A DNA stretch of 64,000 nt from Micromonospora yangpuensis (GCF_900091615.1 NZ_FMIA01000002.1:1178001-1242000); one strand, 5' to 3'. Positions 37,758 through 47,758 are shown, counted from the first letter of the stretch. Numbers and translations: made by a program. The notes: generated by a model from the sequence alone, not told the origin.

Positions 37758-38384
37758 ATGCAGCTCACCAAGTACGCCCACTCCTGCCTCCGGATCGAAC
37801 ACGAGGGTGCGGTGCTCGTGGTCGACCCGGGTGGGTTCTCCGAGCCGGCGGCGTTGACCGGGGCGGACGCGGTGCTGATCACCCACGAGCACCCGGACCA
37901 CGCCGACGTCGGGGAGATCACCCGACAGCTCGACCGCAAACCGTTCGTCATCCACGGCCCGGCGTCGCTGTCCGGGGTGCTCGGCGACGCCGCCGAGGTG
38001 CTACGCCCGGTCGAGCCGGGCCAGACGTTCACCGCGGCGGGCGTGCCGGTCCGGGCGTACGGCGGCCGGCACGCCCTGATCCACCCCGACATCCCGGTGG
38101 TGGACAACCTCGGGTACCTCCTCGACGGGACCGTCTACCACCCGGGGGACTCACTGGTGGTCCCGGACGTACCGGTGGAGACGCTGTTCGCGCCGATCCA
38201 CGCGCCGTGGTCGAAGTTCTCCGAGGTGCTCGACTTCATCCGGGCGGTCGCCCCACGCCGCGCCCTGGCCCTGCACGACGGTCTGCTCAACGACAACGGC
38301 CTGACCGTGCTCAACCGGCAGTTCACGGCCCTGTCCAACTGCGAGTACCAGCGGTTGGCACCGGGCACCCGGCTCGACGGCTGA
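37758..38384 (+). CDS. MBL-fold metal-dependent hydrolase
   Basis: 208 residues. Metal motif HEHPDHAD in VLITHEHPDHADV (HxHxDH), a further histidine in YGGRHALIHPD and YHPGDSLVVPDVPVETLFAPI, matching UlaG-like/L-ascorbate lactonase-type MBL proteins. ATG with GGAGGAGCG upstream. It starts MQLTKYAHSCLRIEHEG, a typical N-terminus for this actinobacterial group. The substrate is unknown. The next gene begins four bases after its stop codon, so the two are probably co-transcribed. Confidence 0.88.
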   Translation: MQLTKYAHSCLRIEHEGAVLVVDPGGFSEPAALTGADAVLITHEHPDHADVGEITRQLDRKPFVIHGPASLSGVLGDAAEVLRPVEPGQTFTAAGVPVRAYGGRHALIHPDIPVVDNLGYLLDGTVYHPGDSLVVPDVPVETLFAPIHAPWSKFSEVLDFIRAVAPRRALALHDGLLNDNGLTVLNRQFTALSNCEYQRLAPGTRLDG

Positions 38385-38388
38385 GCCG

Positions 38389-39456
38389 GTGCCGGAGTCC
38401 TCCTCCGACGACGTCGTCCGGCGGCTGTACGGCACGCCACCGGCGCGGTTCGTCGCCGCCCGGGACGCCGCCGTCGCCGAGGCCCGCCGGGCCGGCGACC
38501 CGGCCACCGCCCGTCGGCTCGCCCGACTGCGCCGACCCACCGTCGCGGCCTGGCTGGTCAACCTGCTCGCCCTGCGCCGGCCGGACCTGGTCGCCGAACT
38601 GGCCGGGCTCGCCGAGGCGCTGCGGTCGGCCCAGCGCGAGCTGCGCGGCCCCCGGCTACGGGAACTTTCCGCCCAACGGCGTGCCGTCGTCGGTGCGCTG
38701 GTCGCCGAGGTCCGCCGGCTCGCCGCCGAGGAACCGGCGGCGCCACCGGCCGGGAAACTGCCGCTGGCCGAGGTGGAGGCCACCTTCAACGCCGCGCTCT
38801 CCGATGCCGGGGTGGCCGAGCAGGTCCGCTCCGGCCAGCTCCGACGGGCCGCCAGCTACGCCGGATTCGGCGAGGTGCCCCGACCACACCTGCGGCTGGT
38901 CACCGGCGGGGAGGAGGTGCCGGCCGTACCCGAACCGGCGCCGGCACCGTCGCGCGGCGGGCCGGACCGGGCGGCCCGGACCGAACGGGCCCGTCGGCGT
39001 CGGGCGTTGGAGCGGGAGCTGGCGGCGGCGCGTACCGGGGCGGACCGGGCGGCGGCGGAACTGGCCGGCGCGGCGGCGGCCGAGCGCGACGGCGTCGCCG
39101 CCCTGGCCGCTCTCGACGCCGAACTGGCCGAGCTGGAACGGCGTCGGGCCGGTGCCGAGCAGGAGGTGCAGCGGGCCCGGTCGGCCCGCCGGGCGGCGGA
39201 GCGGACCCACGCCGCCGCCCGGCGGCGCGCCGGCGAGGTGGAGGCCGCGATCGAGGCCCTCACCGAGCAGACCTCCGCAGCCCACCCCACCGAGGACGGT
39301 CCCGGCGACACCACCGGGCAGCCTCCGGACGCCGGGCCGGCATCGGGCGGTGGGCAGGCTTCGGCCGCCGGTGCCGCCGGTGCCGCCGGTGCCGCCGGTG
39401 CCGCCGGTGCCGCCGGTGCGCGGGGCAGCGGACCGGGCCGTCGCCGGGCACACTGA
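38389..39456 (+). CDS. Conserved coiled-coil protein of unknown function
   Basis: 355 residues from a GTG four bases after the MBL stop. The N-terminal 170 residues (VVRRLYGTPPARFVAARDAAV, LRRPTVAAWLVNLLALRRPDL, LSAQRRAVVGALV, VEATFNAALSDAGVAEQVRSGQL in pieces) form a helical domain common in actinobacteria. Residues about 195-300 are a long Ala/Arg/Glu coiled coil, and the C-terminus is low-complexity Gly/Ala with six GAA-type tripeptides and a basic end. No signal or membrane segment. Basic and coiled-coil character suggests a structural or nucleic-acid role, but I do not recognise a function. Confidence 0.75.
   Translation: MPESSSDDVVRRLYGTPPARFVAARDAAVAEARRAGDPATARRLARLRRPTVAAWLVNLLALRRPDLVAELAGLAEALRSAQRELRGPRLRELSAQRRAVVGALVAEVRRLAAEEPAAPPAGKLPLAEVEATFNAALSDAGVAEQVRSGQLRRAASYAGFGEVPRPHLRLVTGGEEVPAVPEPAPAPSRGGPDRAARTERARRRRALERELAAARTGADRAAAELAGAAAAERDGVAALAALDAELAELERRRAGAEQEVQRARSARRAAERTHAAARRRAGEVEAAIEALTEQTSAAHPTEDGPGDTTGQPPDAGPASGGGQASAAGAAGAAGAAGAAGAAGARGSGPGRRRAH
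39370..39423 (+). repeat. (GCCGCCGGT)6 microsatellite-like tandem repeat
   Basis: Six consecutive nine-base units encoding Ala-Ala-Gly at the C-terminus of the coiled-coil protein. Perfect short tandem repeats of this kind can vary in copy number by slippage without changing frame. Confidence 0.75.
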
Positions 39457-39543
39457 CCAGGATGAATGGGTACGCTCAGTGAAGCCGGGCGGGGAGGCGG
39501 GAATGAGTACATGCGGTGGGCTGGGCCGCCCGGGACCTCGGAC

Positions 39544-40332
39544 ATGACGCCGGAGCAGATCGCCACCGCCAGCCGGGCCGTGGTGCTCGCCCTCGGCGAT
39601 GCCTACAACCGGGATGCCGGCACCCTGCGCCGGGCCCGGTTGCTCGGCATCTCCGTGTGGGCGTTCCGGGTCACCGGCTGGGCGGGGCCGCTCGGTGACG
39701 TCTCCGCCGGTACGGTCACCGCCGCGCTCGGCCTGGTCGCCCCCGACGCGGTGGCCGAGGGGTGGGAGACGGCGACCCGGACGGTACGCCCGGTCGAGGT
39801 GGCCGCCGTGAGCCTCGCCGAATGCTGCCGGTGGGGTGACGAGCGGCTCACCGCGCTGCCCGGGGTGGACCGGCTGGCCGCGCTGCTGGTCCGGGTGGTC
39901 GCCGCGGCGGACGCCACCGGGATGCCACTCTTCGCCGCCTGGCGGGCCATGCCGGTGCCCCGCGACACCCCGGGCGCGCGGGCCGCCGTGGGGCTGCGCC
40001 TGCTGCGCGAGCACATCCTCGGCGGGTACCTGATCGCGTCGCGGGCCAGCGGGCTGAGCCCGCTTGAGGCGCTGCTCGCCGGAGGGCGGGGTGAGGCCGA
40101 CGCGATCGCCTGCGGATGGCTGCCGCCGTACCCGCCGGTCGGCCCGCTGATCCGGCGGCAGCTGCGGGCGGAGATGGTGACCGACCGGCTGATCTCGACC
40201 GCGTTCCGGGCGCTCAGCTCGCGTGAGGGCATCGAGCTGGTGCGCCTGCTCAACGAAGCCCGGCGGCACCTGACGGAACCCGAGGTCCGGCGGCACCTGA
40301 CGGGGCCCGGGGACCGGCGGCAGCCGGACTGA
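39544..40332 (+). CDS. SCO6745-family protein
   Basis: 262 residues if started at ATG 39544 (MTPEQIATAS), which matches the usual family N-terminus; in-frame ATG 39511 and GTG/ATG 39466 are alternatives and ribosome sites are weak for all. Conserved blocks: RRARLLGISVWAFRVTGWAGPLGDV, AALGLVAPDAVAEGWETA, CCRWGDERLTALPGVDRLA, GMPLFAAWRAMPVP, LREHILGGYLIASRASGLSPLEALLAG-type segment, and ACGWLPPYPPVGPLIRRQLRAE. The family is helical and widespread in actinomycetes with no established function. It follows the coiled-coil gene by about 90 bp on the same strand. Confidence 0.8.
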   Translation: MTPEQIATASRAVVLALGDAYNRDAGTLRRARLLGISVWAFRVTGWAGPLGDVSAGTVTAALGLVAPDAVAEGWETATRTVRPVEVAAVSLAECCRWGDERLTALPGVDRLAALLVRVVAAADATGMPLFAAWRAMPVPRDTPGARAAVGLRLLREHILGGYLIASRASGLSPLEALLAGGRGEADAIACGWLPPYPPVGPLIRRQLRAEMVTDRLISTAFRALSSREGIELVRLLNEARRHLTEPEVRRHLTGPGDRRQPD

Positions 40333-40437
40333 CCGGCCGGGTCAACCATCCGTCACTCTGTGTGATTCACCGCCGGGGTGGCCCCCCGGCGGGCGCCCGG
40401 TGTGCCGACGGCGCAGACTGTGGGGGTGACAGTCGTG

Positions 40438-40893
40438 CTACGCCGAGGCGGTGCCGGTGGGGCGGGACCGCAGCTCCAGGACGTAGTCGTCCGGCGCGCC
40501 CGCCTTCTCGGCGGCGTTGGCGATCTCCGAGAGGTACCAGGACGTGGGCAGGCCGCCCTCGTACCCGGTGAAGACGTAGATCCAGGCGGTCACGTCCCCG
40601 TCCAGCGTCTCCACGCGTACGTGCAGCTTGCGGTAGGTGCCGGCGGTCACGCCCTCCAGCTCGTCGAGCTGGGCGGCGTCGTACGGGTGGATGTCGTAGA
40701 GGGCCACGAAGACCCGGTCGCCGGGCGACTCCACGACGGTGCTTACCGCACCCTCCCAGCCGATCACGTCCTCACCGGCGAAGGTGAGTCGCCACCCTTC
40801 GAGCCAGCCGACACCCACCATGGGCGAGTGCGGGCAGTAGGCGCGCATCCGGGCGGGGTCCAGGTTTGAGCCGTAGGCGGCGTAGTGACGCAC
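40438..40893 (-). CDS. Gamma-glutamylcyclotransferase family protein
   Basis: 151 residues. Starts HYAAYGSNLDPARM, where YGSN is the substrate-binding signature of the gamma-glutamylcyclotransferase fold; GWRLTFAG, the acidic residue region in GVTAGTYRK and AWIYVFTG also fit. The fold releases 5-oxoproline from gamma-glutamyl amines or acts in related cyclotransfer; the acceptor here is unknown. GTG start preceded by TATCGT and seven bases, with no ribosome site, so probably leaderless. It is divergent from the flavoprotein gene. Confidence 0.87.
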   Translation of the reverse strand: MRHYAAYGSNLDPARMRAYCPHSPMVGVGWLEGWRLTFAGEDVIGWEGAVSTVVESPGDRVFVALYDIHPYDAAQLDELEGVTAGTYRKLHVRVETLDGDVTAWIYVFTGYEGGLPTSWYLSEIANAAEKAGAPDDYVLELRSRPTGTASA

Positions 40894-40900
40894 GGCGATG

Positions 40901-40906
40901 ACGATA
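40901..40906 (-). promoter_or_regulatory. Probable -10 hexamer of the gamma-glutamylcyclotransferase gene (leaderless)
   Basis: TATCGT on the minus strand, followed by seven bases and the GTG start at 40893. Confidence 0.45.
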
Positions 40907-40999
40907 GCCCGACGGACGGGTGAGGGAGAATACGACGGTGCGTGTCGGACGCGATGGGGAGAAGAAAGTCACTGTGGGCACGAGCGAGGGGCGGAACCG

Positions 41000-42403
41000 G
41001 TGAGCCAGATCGTGATCATCGGCGGTGGGCCGGCCGGTTACGAGGCCGCACTGGTGGCCGCGCAGTTGGACGCCGAGGTGACGGTGGTCGAGGCCGAGGG
41101 CGCCGGGGGCGCCTGCGTGCTCTCCGACTGCGTCCCGTCGAAGACCTTCATCGCCAGTTCCCAGGTGGTCACCGCGTACCGGGACAACGAGGCCTTCGGG
41201 GTTCTCTCCGCCGGGCTGGAGGCGGTCACCGTCGACGCCACCCTGGTCCACGAGCGGGTCAAGCGGCTCGCCCTGGCCCAGTCCGCCGACATCCAGGCCA
41301 AACTGGTCAAGGCCGGGGTGACCTTCGTGGCCGGCAGCGCCCGGCTCGGCGAGGACATGCTCGGGCACACCCACCGGGTCATCGTCACCCCCGCCGACGG
41401 CGGCCCGGAGTACTCGCTGGACGCCTCGACCGTGCTGGTCGCCACCGGCGCTACCCCCCGGCAGCTGCCCACCGCCGTGCCCGACGGGGAGCGCATCCTC
41501 ACCTGGCGTCAGGTGTACGACCTGCCCGCCCTTCCGGAGCACCTCATCGTGGTCGGCTCCGGCGTCACCGGCGCCGAGTTCGCCAGCTCCTACCTCGCCA
41601 TGGGTGTCGAGGTCACCCTGGTCTCCAGCCGGGACCGGGTGATGCCCCACGAGGACGCCGACGCCGCGATGGCCATCGAGCAGGTCTTCCGGACCCGCGG
41701 CATGAGCATCCTGAACAACTCCCGCGCCCAGGGCGTCCGCCGTACCGCCGACGGCGTCGAGGTCGAGCTGGCCGACGGTCGTACGGTCACCGGCTCGCAC
41801 GCGCTGATCGCGGTCGGCTCGATCCCCAACACCGACGGGCTCGGCCTGACCGAGTACGGCGTGGAGCTGGCCAAGGGCGGTTACGTGACGGTGGACCGGG
41901 TCTCCCGGACCAACGTGCCCGGCATCTACGCCGCCGGTGACTGCACGGGGGTGCTGCCGTTGGCGAGCGTCGCCGCCATGCAGGGGCGGATCGCGATGTG
42001 GCACGCCCTGGGCGAGGCGGTCCGGCCGCTGCGGCTGCGTACCGTCGCCGCCAACGTCTTCACCGACCCGGAGCTGGCCACCGTCGGCGTCTCGCAGGAC
42101 GAGGTGGACGCCGGCCGGATCCCGGCGCGTCCGGTGATGCTGCCGCTGTCCGGCAACGCCCGGGCCAAGATGGACGAACTCTCCGACGGCTTCGTGAAGC
42201 TGTTCTGCCGGCCGGCCAGCGGGCAGGTGATCGGTGGTGTGGTGGTGGCGCCCAAGGCCAGCGAGCTGATCCTGCCGATCACCATGGCCGTGGAGAACAA
42301 CCTGACCGTCAACGAGCTCGCCCAGACCATCACCATCTACCCCAGCCTCTCCGGCTCCATCACCGAGGCCGCCCGCCAGCTCATGCTCCACGAGCTCGAA
42401 TAA
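41000..42403 (+). CDS. NAD(P)H-quinone dehydrogenase / LpdA-type flavoprotein disulfide reductase
   Basis: 467 residues. FAD motif IVIIGGGPAGYEAALVAAQ, redox centre GGACVLSDCVPSKT (CxxxxC present), NAD motif IVVGSGVTGAEFASSYLAMG and FAD motif IYAAGDCTGVLPLAS. The C-terminal His-Glu catalytic pair of dihydrolipoamide dehydrogenase is missing; instead the end is YPSLSGSITEAARQL. This combination matches the group of M. tuberculosis LpdA (Rv3303c), an NAD(P)H:quinone/dye reductase, although that enzyme lacks the first cysteine. GTG 41000 preceded by GAGGGGCGGAAC is chosen, since the upstream codons have no similarity. Confidence 0.88.
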   Translation: MSQIVIIGGGPAGYEAALVAAQLDAEVTVVEAEGAGGACVLSDCVPSKTFIASSQVVTAYRDNEAFGVLSAGLEAVTVDATLVHERVKRLALAQSADIQAKLVKAGVTFVAGSARLGEDMLGHTHRVIVTPADGGPEYSLDASTVLVATGATPRQLPTAVPDGERILTWRQVYDLPALPEHLIVVGSGVTGAEFASSYLAMGVEVTLVSSRDRVMPHEDADAAMAIEQVFRTRGMSILNNSRAQGVRRTADGVEVELADGRTVTGSHALIAVGSIPNTDGLGLTEYGVELAKGGYVTVDRVSRTNVPGIYAAGDCTGVLPLASVAAMQGRIAMWHALGEAVRPLRLRTVAANVFTDPELATVGVSQDEVDAGRIPARPVMLPLSGNARAKMDELSDGFVKLFCRPASGQVIGGVVVAPKASELILPITMAVENNLTVNELAQTITIYPSLSGSITEAARQLMLHELE

Positions 42404-42477
42404 CCCGCCCCGAGCGCCCGCCGGTCGCGGCAGCTCCGTGGCTGTGGTCTGCCGCGCAGGTGGGCGCCACCCCGCGG

Positions 42478-43110
42478 TCAGGTGGCCGGTGGCAGTGGGG
42501 GTGCGGGTGCGGGTGCGGGGTTGCGGGGGCCGAGCAGGGCCATCGCCCAGCCGGCCGCCGCGAAGCCCACCGCCGCCACCCCGGCCACCAGGGCGAGACG
42601 CCAGGCCGACCCGGTGAGGGCCACCCCGCCGAGATGCCCGACCAGTACCCCGTACGTGGCCCAGCCCAGCGCCGCGGCCGCGTCGTAGCAGAGGAACAAC
42701 CGGTACGGGTACCGGCTGCGGCCGGCGGAGAAGCAGGCCGCCATCCGTCCGCCGGGCACGAAGCGGCAGAGCAGGATGACCAGCGGCCCCGGCTGGCGTA
42801 ATCGGTGCAGGACCCGGGCGGCGGCCCGCCGGGCCCGGCCGGCGACGGTGGTGCGGGGTGGCCGGCGGTCCGGGGCGACCCGGCCGAGCAGGTAGCAGGC
42901 CAGGTCGCCGACGAAGACGCCGAGCGCGCCGACCCCGATCGCCAGCGGCAGGTTCAGCTCGCCGTAGACCGTGAGCGCACCCGTGGTGATCATGAGGAGC
43001 TGGGTGGGGATGATCGGCACGAAGGCATCCGCCACCAGCAGCCCCAGCAGGACGAGGTACGCCCAGAGGGGTGACGTGACATCAACGGGTGCTTCGAGCA
43101 TGACCGCCAT
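42478..43110 (-). CDS. DedA family membrane protein
   Basis: 210 residues with four to five hydrophobic segments: about 14-45, 52-72, 130-160 and 165-190. Family motifs: FVPIIPTQLLMITTGAL, GVGALGVFVGDLACYLLGR and the catalytic-like FCRFVPGGR-type segment LLCRFVPGGRMAACFSAG. DedA/SNARE-associated proteins are membrane transporters or lipid scramblases involved in undecaprenyl- or phospholipid recycling and proton-dependent physiology. Start could be at 43110 or the in-frame ATG three codons later. The tail is Pro/Ala-rich. No operon partner; a gap of 340 bp lies upstream. Confidence 0.87.
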   Translation of the reverse strand: MAVMLEAPVDVTSPLWAYLVLLGLLVADAFVPIIPTQLLMITTGALTVYGELNLPLAIGVGALGVFVGDLACYLLGRVAPDRRPPRTTVAGRARRAAARVLHRLRQPGPLVILLCRFVPGGRMAACFSAGRSRYPYRLFLCYDAAAALGWATYGVLVGHLGGVALTGSAWRLALVAGVAAVGFAAAGWAMALLGPRNPAPAPAPPLPPAT

Positions 43111-43449
43111 CTCGCCGGGTTCGGCCCATCGGACGTTGCCAGCCTGAGGGTACGTCCCTCGTCACCTGGGATGGGCCCGGCTGCTGGTGACGCCGACCAC
43201 CGTAGCGATCAACCAGAAACAACGACACACCGTCACGACGGTGACGGGACAACCGTGATCTGACCGCAACGGGTGACCGCCAGTCGTCGGATCGGGGTCG
43301 ACCGCGTACCGTTGTCTGCGCGCGGCCAAACGACGTCAGGTCCCCCGTTCCTGGCGGTCGGGGCCGCCGGGCCGCCGGCAGGTCCCGTGCCGGCGGCCCA
43401 CCCTCAACCGCCCGGCCCCGCGCCCGCCAGTTGCCGTTACCGGGCGGGA
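43111..43449. other. Intergenic region upstream of dedA and downstream of the ABC operon
   Basis: 339 bp with no gene. It contains CCGTCAC-GACG-GTGACGG, a seven-bp inverted repeat at 43230-43247 that could be an operator for dedA, and a strong hairpin at 43369-43399 listed separately. Confidence 0.5.
43369..43399 (-). terminator. Hairpin terminator of the DoxX-MarR-ABC operon
   Basis: GGGCCGCCGGCA (43369-43380), loop GGTCCCG, TGCCGGCGGCCC (43388-43399): a perfect 12-bp stem 51 bases after the stop of the last ABC gene. No T tract. Confidence 0.7.
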
Positions 43450-45549
43450 TCAGCCCGCGACGGGCTCGGGCACCGCCTCGCTGTCGGTGGCCACCACCGG
43501 CTGGGAGAACTGCGCCTGGTACAGCCGGTGGTACGGCCCGTGCGCGGCGAGCAACTCCTCGTGGGTGCCCTTCTCGACGATCCGGCCCCGCTCCATCATC
43601 AGGATCAGGTCGGCGTCGCGGATGGTGGAGAGCCGGTGGGCGATGACGAAGCTGGTCCGGTCCGAACGCAGGGCCGCCATCGCCCGTTGCAGCAACACCT
43701 CCGTGCGGGTGTCCACCGAGCTGGTCGCCTCGTCCAGGATCAGCAGGGACGGCTCGGCGAGGAAGGCGCGGGCGATGGTGATGAGCTGCTTCTCCCCGGC
43801 GCTGATGTTGCTGCCCTCGGAGTCGATGACGGTGTCGTACCCCTCGGGCAGGCTGTGCACGAACCGGTCCACGAAGGTGGCCCGGGCGGCGGCCAGGATC
43901 TCCTCCTCGGTCGCCTGCGGCCGGCCGTAGGCGATGTTCTCCCGGATGGTGCCGCCGAAGAGCCAGGCGTCCTGGAGCACCATGCCGACCCGGCCCCGCA
44001 GGTCGTCGCGGCGCATGGTGGTGACGTCCACCCCGTCGAGGGTGATCCGCCCGGCGTCCAACTCGTAGAAGCGCATGATCAGGTTGACCAGGGTGGTCTT
44101 GCCGGCACCCGTCGGCCCGACGATCGCCACCGTCTGACCCGGCTCGGCCACCAGGGACAACTCCTCGATCAACGGCTTGTCGGCCGCGTACCTGAAGCTG
44201 ACCTGCTCGAAGGCGACCCGGCCGCGCGGCTCGGTGATCCGGGCCGGCTCGGTCGGGTCGGGGCTCTGCTCCTCGGCGTCGAGCACGGCGAAGACCCGCT
44301 CCGCCGAGGCCACGCCGGACTGCAGCAGGTTGGCCATCGAGGCCACCTGGGTCAGCGGCTGGGTGAACTGGCGGGAGTACTGGATGAACGCCTGCACGTC
44401 GCCGAGGCTCATGGTGCCGCTGGCCACCCGAAGGCCACCGATCACGGCGATCACCACGTAGCTCAGGTTCCCGATGAACATCATCGCCGGCATGATGATC
44501 CCGGAGACGAACTGGGCACCGTAGCTGGCCTTGAACAGCTCCTCGTTCTTGGCGTGGAAGGCCGCCTCCACCTCGTGCTGCCGGCCGAAGACCCTGACCA
44601 GCTCGTGGCCGGTGAAGGCCTCCTCGATCTGCGCGTTCAGCTGGCCGGTGTGGGTCCACTGGGCGATGAACTGCCGCTGCGAGCGCTTTGCGATCTGCTG
44701 GGTCACCACCACCGACAGCGGCACGGCGACCAGCGCCACCAGGGCCAGCAGCGGCGAGATCACGAACATCATCACCACCACCCCGACCACGGTGAGCAGC
44801 GAGGTGAGCAGCTGGCTCAACGTCTGCTGGAGGGTCTGCGAGATGTTGTCGATGTCGTTGGTGACCCGGCTGAGCAGCTCACCCCGGGGCTGCCGGTCGA
44901 AGTAGGGCAGCGGCAGCCGGTTGAGCTTGTCCTCCACGTCGGCGCGCAGCCGCAGCATGGTCCGCTGCACCACCCCGGTGAGCAGCCACCCCTGCCACCA
45001 CAGCAGCAGACTCGCGGCGAGGAAGAGCACCAGCGCCAGCAGCAGCACCCGGCCCACGGCGGCGAAGTCGATGCCCACCCCGGGCACCACGTCCATCCGG
45101 GCGAGCATGTCGGCGTAGCTGTCGTTGCCGGCCGCCCGGGCCGCCGCCACGGCCTGCTCGGCGGTGGTCCCCTCGGGCAGGGACCGGCCGATCACGCCGG
45201 TGAAGATCAGGTCGGTGGCGTGCCCGAGCAGCTTCGGCCCGATGACGGTCAGCGCGATGCTGACCACCGCCAGCGTGATGATCGCGACCAGCTGCACCCG
45301 GTGCGGCTGTAGCCGGCGCAACAACCGACGAACCGACGGACCGAAGTTCATCGACCGCTCGGCGGGCATCCCGGCATTCATCCACCCGTGACCGCCACGA
45401 GGCCCGCCCGGCAGGCGCTTGGGCGTCACCTCACCCTCCGGCGTCGCCCCCTCCGCGGGCTCCGGTCCGTCGGTCGGTCCCGGTCGTTCGGTGTCGCCGG
45501 GTTTCTGCTCGGGTACGGCCACTGCCCGCTCCTCGCTCTGCTCGCTCAT
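43450..45549 (-). CDS. ABC exporter half-transporter (TM + ATPase), second gene
   Basis: 699 residues: a 75-residue Pro/Glu/Gly-rich cytoplasmic extension, ABC type-I exporter membrane domain (about 85-400) with [23 protein letters not shown], and ATPase domain with [46 protein letters not shown] and [17 protein letters not shown]. The degenerate signature (ISAGEKQ) is typical of one half of heterodimeric multidrug exporters such as BmrCD, LmrCD or TmrAB. ATG overlaps the preceding ABC gene stop (ATGA, 45546-45549). Substrate unknown; the adjacent regulators suggest drug-inducible efflux. Confidence 0.92.
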   Translation of the reverse strand: MSEQSEERAVAVPEQKPGDTERPGPTDGPEPAEGATPEGEVTPKRLPGGPRGGHGWMNAGMPAERSMNFGPSVRRLLRRLQPHRVQLVAIITLAVVSIALTVIGPKLLGHATDLIFTGVIGRSLPEGTTAEQAVAAARAAGNDSYADMLARMDVVPGVGIDFAAVGRVLLLALVLFLAASLLLWWQGWLLTGVVQRTMLRLRADVEDKLNRLPLPYFDRQPRGELLSRVTNDIDNISQTLQQTLSQLLTSLLTVVGVVVMMFVISPLLALVALVAVPLSVVVTQQIAKRSQRQFIAQWTHTGQLNAQIEEAFTGHELVRVFGRQHEVEAAFHAKNEELFKASYGAQFVSGIIMPAMMFIGNLSYVVIAVIGGLRVASGTMSLGDVQAFIQYSRQFTQPLTQVASMANLLQSGVASAERVFAVLDAEEQSPDPTEPARITEPRGRVAFEQVSFRYAADKPLIEELSLVAEPGQTVAIVGPTGAGKTTLVNLIMRFYELDAGRITLDGVDVTTMRRDDLRGRVGMVLQDAWLFGGTIRENIAYGRPQATEEEILAAARATFVDRFVHSLPEGYDTVIDSEGSNISAGEKQLITIARAFLAEPSLLILDEATSSVDTRTEVLLQRAMAALRSDRTSFVIAHRLSTIRDADLILMMERGRIVEKGTHEELLAAHGPYHRLYQAQFSQPVVATDSEAVPEPVAG

Positions 45550-47279
45550 GCCGGCACCTGCGTGGTCTGTTGGGAGGCGACGATCTCGGCGTAGGTGGGG
45601 CAGCTCTCCAGCAACTCGGCGTGGCGTCCGACGCCGACGACGGCACCGTCCTCCAGCACGATGATCTGGTCGGCGTCGATGATGGTGGAGACCCGTTGCG
45701 CCACGATCACCACCGTGGCGTCCGCGGTGACCGGCCGGAGCGCGGCGCGCAGGCGGGCGTCGGTGCCGAGGTCGAGCGCGGAGAACGAGTCGTCGAAAAG
45801 GTAGATCTCCGGTTTGCGGATCAGCGCCCGGGCGATCGCCAACCGTTGTCGCTGACCGCCGGAGACGTTCGTGCCGCCCTGCGCGATCGGCGCGTCCAGG
45901 CCCTCCGGCAGCTCCGCGACGAAGTCGCGGGCCTGGGCCACCTCCAACGCCGCCCAGAGGTCCGCGTCGGTGGCGTCCGGGTCGCCGTACCGCAGGTTGC
46001 TGGCGATGGTGCCGGTGAACAGGTACGGCCGTTGCGGGACCAGCCCGATCCGTTGCCACAGCTGCTCGCCGGCCAGCTCGCGGACGTCCACCCCGTCCAC
46101 CAGCACCGCGCCGGAGGTGACGTCGACCAGCCGGGGGATGAGGGAGAGCAGGGTGGTCTTGCCGGCACCGGTGCTGCCGATGATCGCCGTGGTCTGGCCG
46201 GCCCGGGCCCGGAACGAGACCCCGCGCAGCACCGGGGCTGCCGCCCCGGGGTACTGGAATCCGACGTCCCGTAGCTCCAACTCGCCGTGTGTGGTCAACT
46301 CGCCGGCCGGCCGGGTCGGGGGCAGCACCGAGGAGGGGGTGTCCAGCACCTCGACGATCCGCTCGGCGCAGACCGCCGCCCGGGGCACCATCATCAGCAT
46401 GAAGGTGGCCATCATGACGGCCATCAGGATCTGCATCAGGTACTGCAGGAAGGCGGTGAGCGCGCCGACCTGGATCGCTCCGGCGTCCACCCGCTGGGCG
46501 CCGAACCAGAGGACGGCGACGCTGGAGACGTTCAGCACCATCATCACCACGGGGAAGATCAGCGCCATCAACCGACCGGTACGCAACGCGGTGGCGGTCA
46601 GCTCGGTGTTGGCGACGCCGAACCGCTCGGTCTCGTACGGCTCGCGGACGAAGGCCCGGACCACCCGGATGCCGGTGATCTGCTCGCGCAGCACCCGGTT
46701 GACCGCGTCGATGCGGGTCTGCATGAGCCGGAAACCCGGCACCATCCGACGGATGACCGCGCCGAGCGTGACCGTCAGCACCGGCACGCTCACCAGCATC
46801 AGCCAGGAGAGCCCGATGTCCTCCCGCAGCGCCATCACCACCCCGCCGACGCTCATGATCGGCGCGGCGACCAGCATGGTGCAGCTCATCAGGACGAGCA
46901 TCTGCACCTGCTGCACGTCGTTGGTGTTGCGGGTGATCAGCGAGGGCGCGCCGAAGTGGGCCACCTCGCGGGCGGAGAACCGGTTGACGTGTCCGAAGAT
47001 CTCCGCCCGGAGATCCCGGCCGAAGCCCATCGCGGTGCGCGCGCCGAGCCGGACCGCGGCGATCGCGCAGACGATCTGCAGGAGACTGACCAGCAGCATC
47101 CACCCGCCGGTGCGCACGATGTAGTCGGTGTCACCGCGGGCCACCCCCAGGTCGATGATGTCGGCGTTGAGGCTCGGCAGGTAGAGCGAGGCCATCGTGC
47201 CGACGAACTGGAACAGCACCACCGCCAGCAGCGGCCGGTGGTAGGGCCGGAGATAGCCCCGCAGCAGCCGGATCAGCAT
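45546..47279 (-). CDS. ABC exporter half-transporter (TM + ATPase), first gene
   Basis: 577 residues. Membrane domain about 15-310 with [19 protein letters not shown] and [15 protein letters not shown]; ATPase domain with [50 protein letters not shown] and [17 protein letters not shown]. The Walker B glutamate is replaced by Asp in FDDSFSALD, as expected for the catalytically degenerate half of a heterodimeric exporter, matching the complementary pattern in its partner. ATG at 47279 with GGAGGTCATCG upstream; it overlaps the MarR stop by seven bases. Confidence 0.93.
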   Translation of the reverse strand: MLIRLLRGYLRPYHRPLLAVVLFQFVGTMASLYLPSLNADIIDLGVARGDTDYIVRTGGWMLLVSLLQIVCAIAAVRLGARTAMGFGRDLRAEIFGHVNRFSAREVAHFGAPSLITRNTNDVQQVQMLVLMSCTMLVAAPIMSVGGVVMALREDIGLSWLMLVSVPVLTVTLGAVIRRMVPGFRLMQTRIDAVNRVLREQITGIRVVRAFVREPYETERFGVANTELTATALRTGRLMALIFPVVMMVLNVSSVAVLWFGAQRVDAGAIQVGALTAFLQYLMQILMAVMMATFMLMMVPRAAVCAERIVEVLDTPSSVLPPTRPAGELTTHGELELRDVGFQYPGAAAPVLRGVSFRARAGQTTAIIGSTGAGKTTLLSLIPRLVDVTSGAVLVDGVDVRELAGEQLWQRIGLVPQRPYLFTGTIASNLRYGDPDATDADLWAALEVAQARDFVAELPEGLDAPIAQGGTNVSGGQRQRLAIARALIRKPEIYLFDDSFSALDLGTDARLRAALRPVTADATVVIVAQRVSTIIDADQIIVLEDGAVVGVGRHAELLESCPTYAEIVASQQTTQVPA

Positions 47280-47743
47280 CGATGACCTCCGTCGGTGGTG
47301 AGCTGTGGATCCTCGCCGTTGCCGATGACTTCGAGGAGGAACTCGCGGACCACCGCGGCCCGCGCGGGGTCGTGGTCGACCGAGGTGAGTGGCTGCTCGG
47401 CCCGGCTGGCGGTATTGACCGCGGTGACCTTCGCCCGCCCGGCGGCGGTGAGGGCCAGCCGCACGGTACGCCGATCGGTGGCGTCGCGCTGCCGAATTAC
47501 CAACCCGTCGCGCTCCAGCGTGTCGATGATGCCGGTGAGGGTGGCCGGCCGGACGAAGCACCGCTCGGCGACGACGCCGTGCGGCTGCTCCCCGTGCTGG
47601 CCGATGGCGGTCAGCGCGCCGAGCCCGGCCTGGGTCAAGCCGTGCTCGTCGGCGAGGTAGCGGTTCCACCGTTGGCTCGCGACGTGCGCCGCGACCACCA
47701 GCAGTCGCCCGAGGGGCACGTCGCTGAGCGTTATCAGGTCCAC
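47273..47743 (-). CDS. MarR family transcriptional regulator
   Basis: 156 residues from GTG 47743 (DLITLSDVPLGRLLVV); a TTG at 47779 would extend it into the upstream gene but has no ribosome site. Winged helix: LTQAGLGALTAIGQHGEQPHGVVAERCFVRPATLTGIID-type region, ERDGLVIRQRDATDRRTVRLALT. It is encoded between doxX and the ABC pair and overlaps the first ABC gene, so it probably senses an exported compound. A 17-bp palindrome lies 16 bases upstream of its start codon. Confidence 0.9.
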   Translation of the reverse strand: MDLITLSDVPLGRLLVVAAHVASQRWNRYLADEHGLTQAGLGALTAIGQHGEQPHGVVAERCFVRPATLTGIIDTLERDGLVIRQRDATDRRTVRLALTAAGRAKVTAVNTASRAEQPLTSVDHDPARAAVVREFLLEVIGNGEDPQLTTDGGHRC

Positions 47744-47758
47744 ACCCGGAAGCTTAGC

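Noticed and set aside
43230..43247. CCGTCAC-GACG-GTGACGG as terminator of dedA
   Set aside because: It lies upstream of dedA (at its 5' side), not after its stop, so an operator or unrelated palindrome is more plausible.
43450..47103. A single 1,217-codon open frame covering both ABC genes
   Set aside because: Only the C-terminal 699 codons encode an ABC protein. The rest is the shifted frame of the preceding ABC gene, whose correct frame gives a full transporter ending at ATGA.
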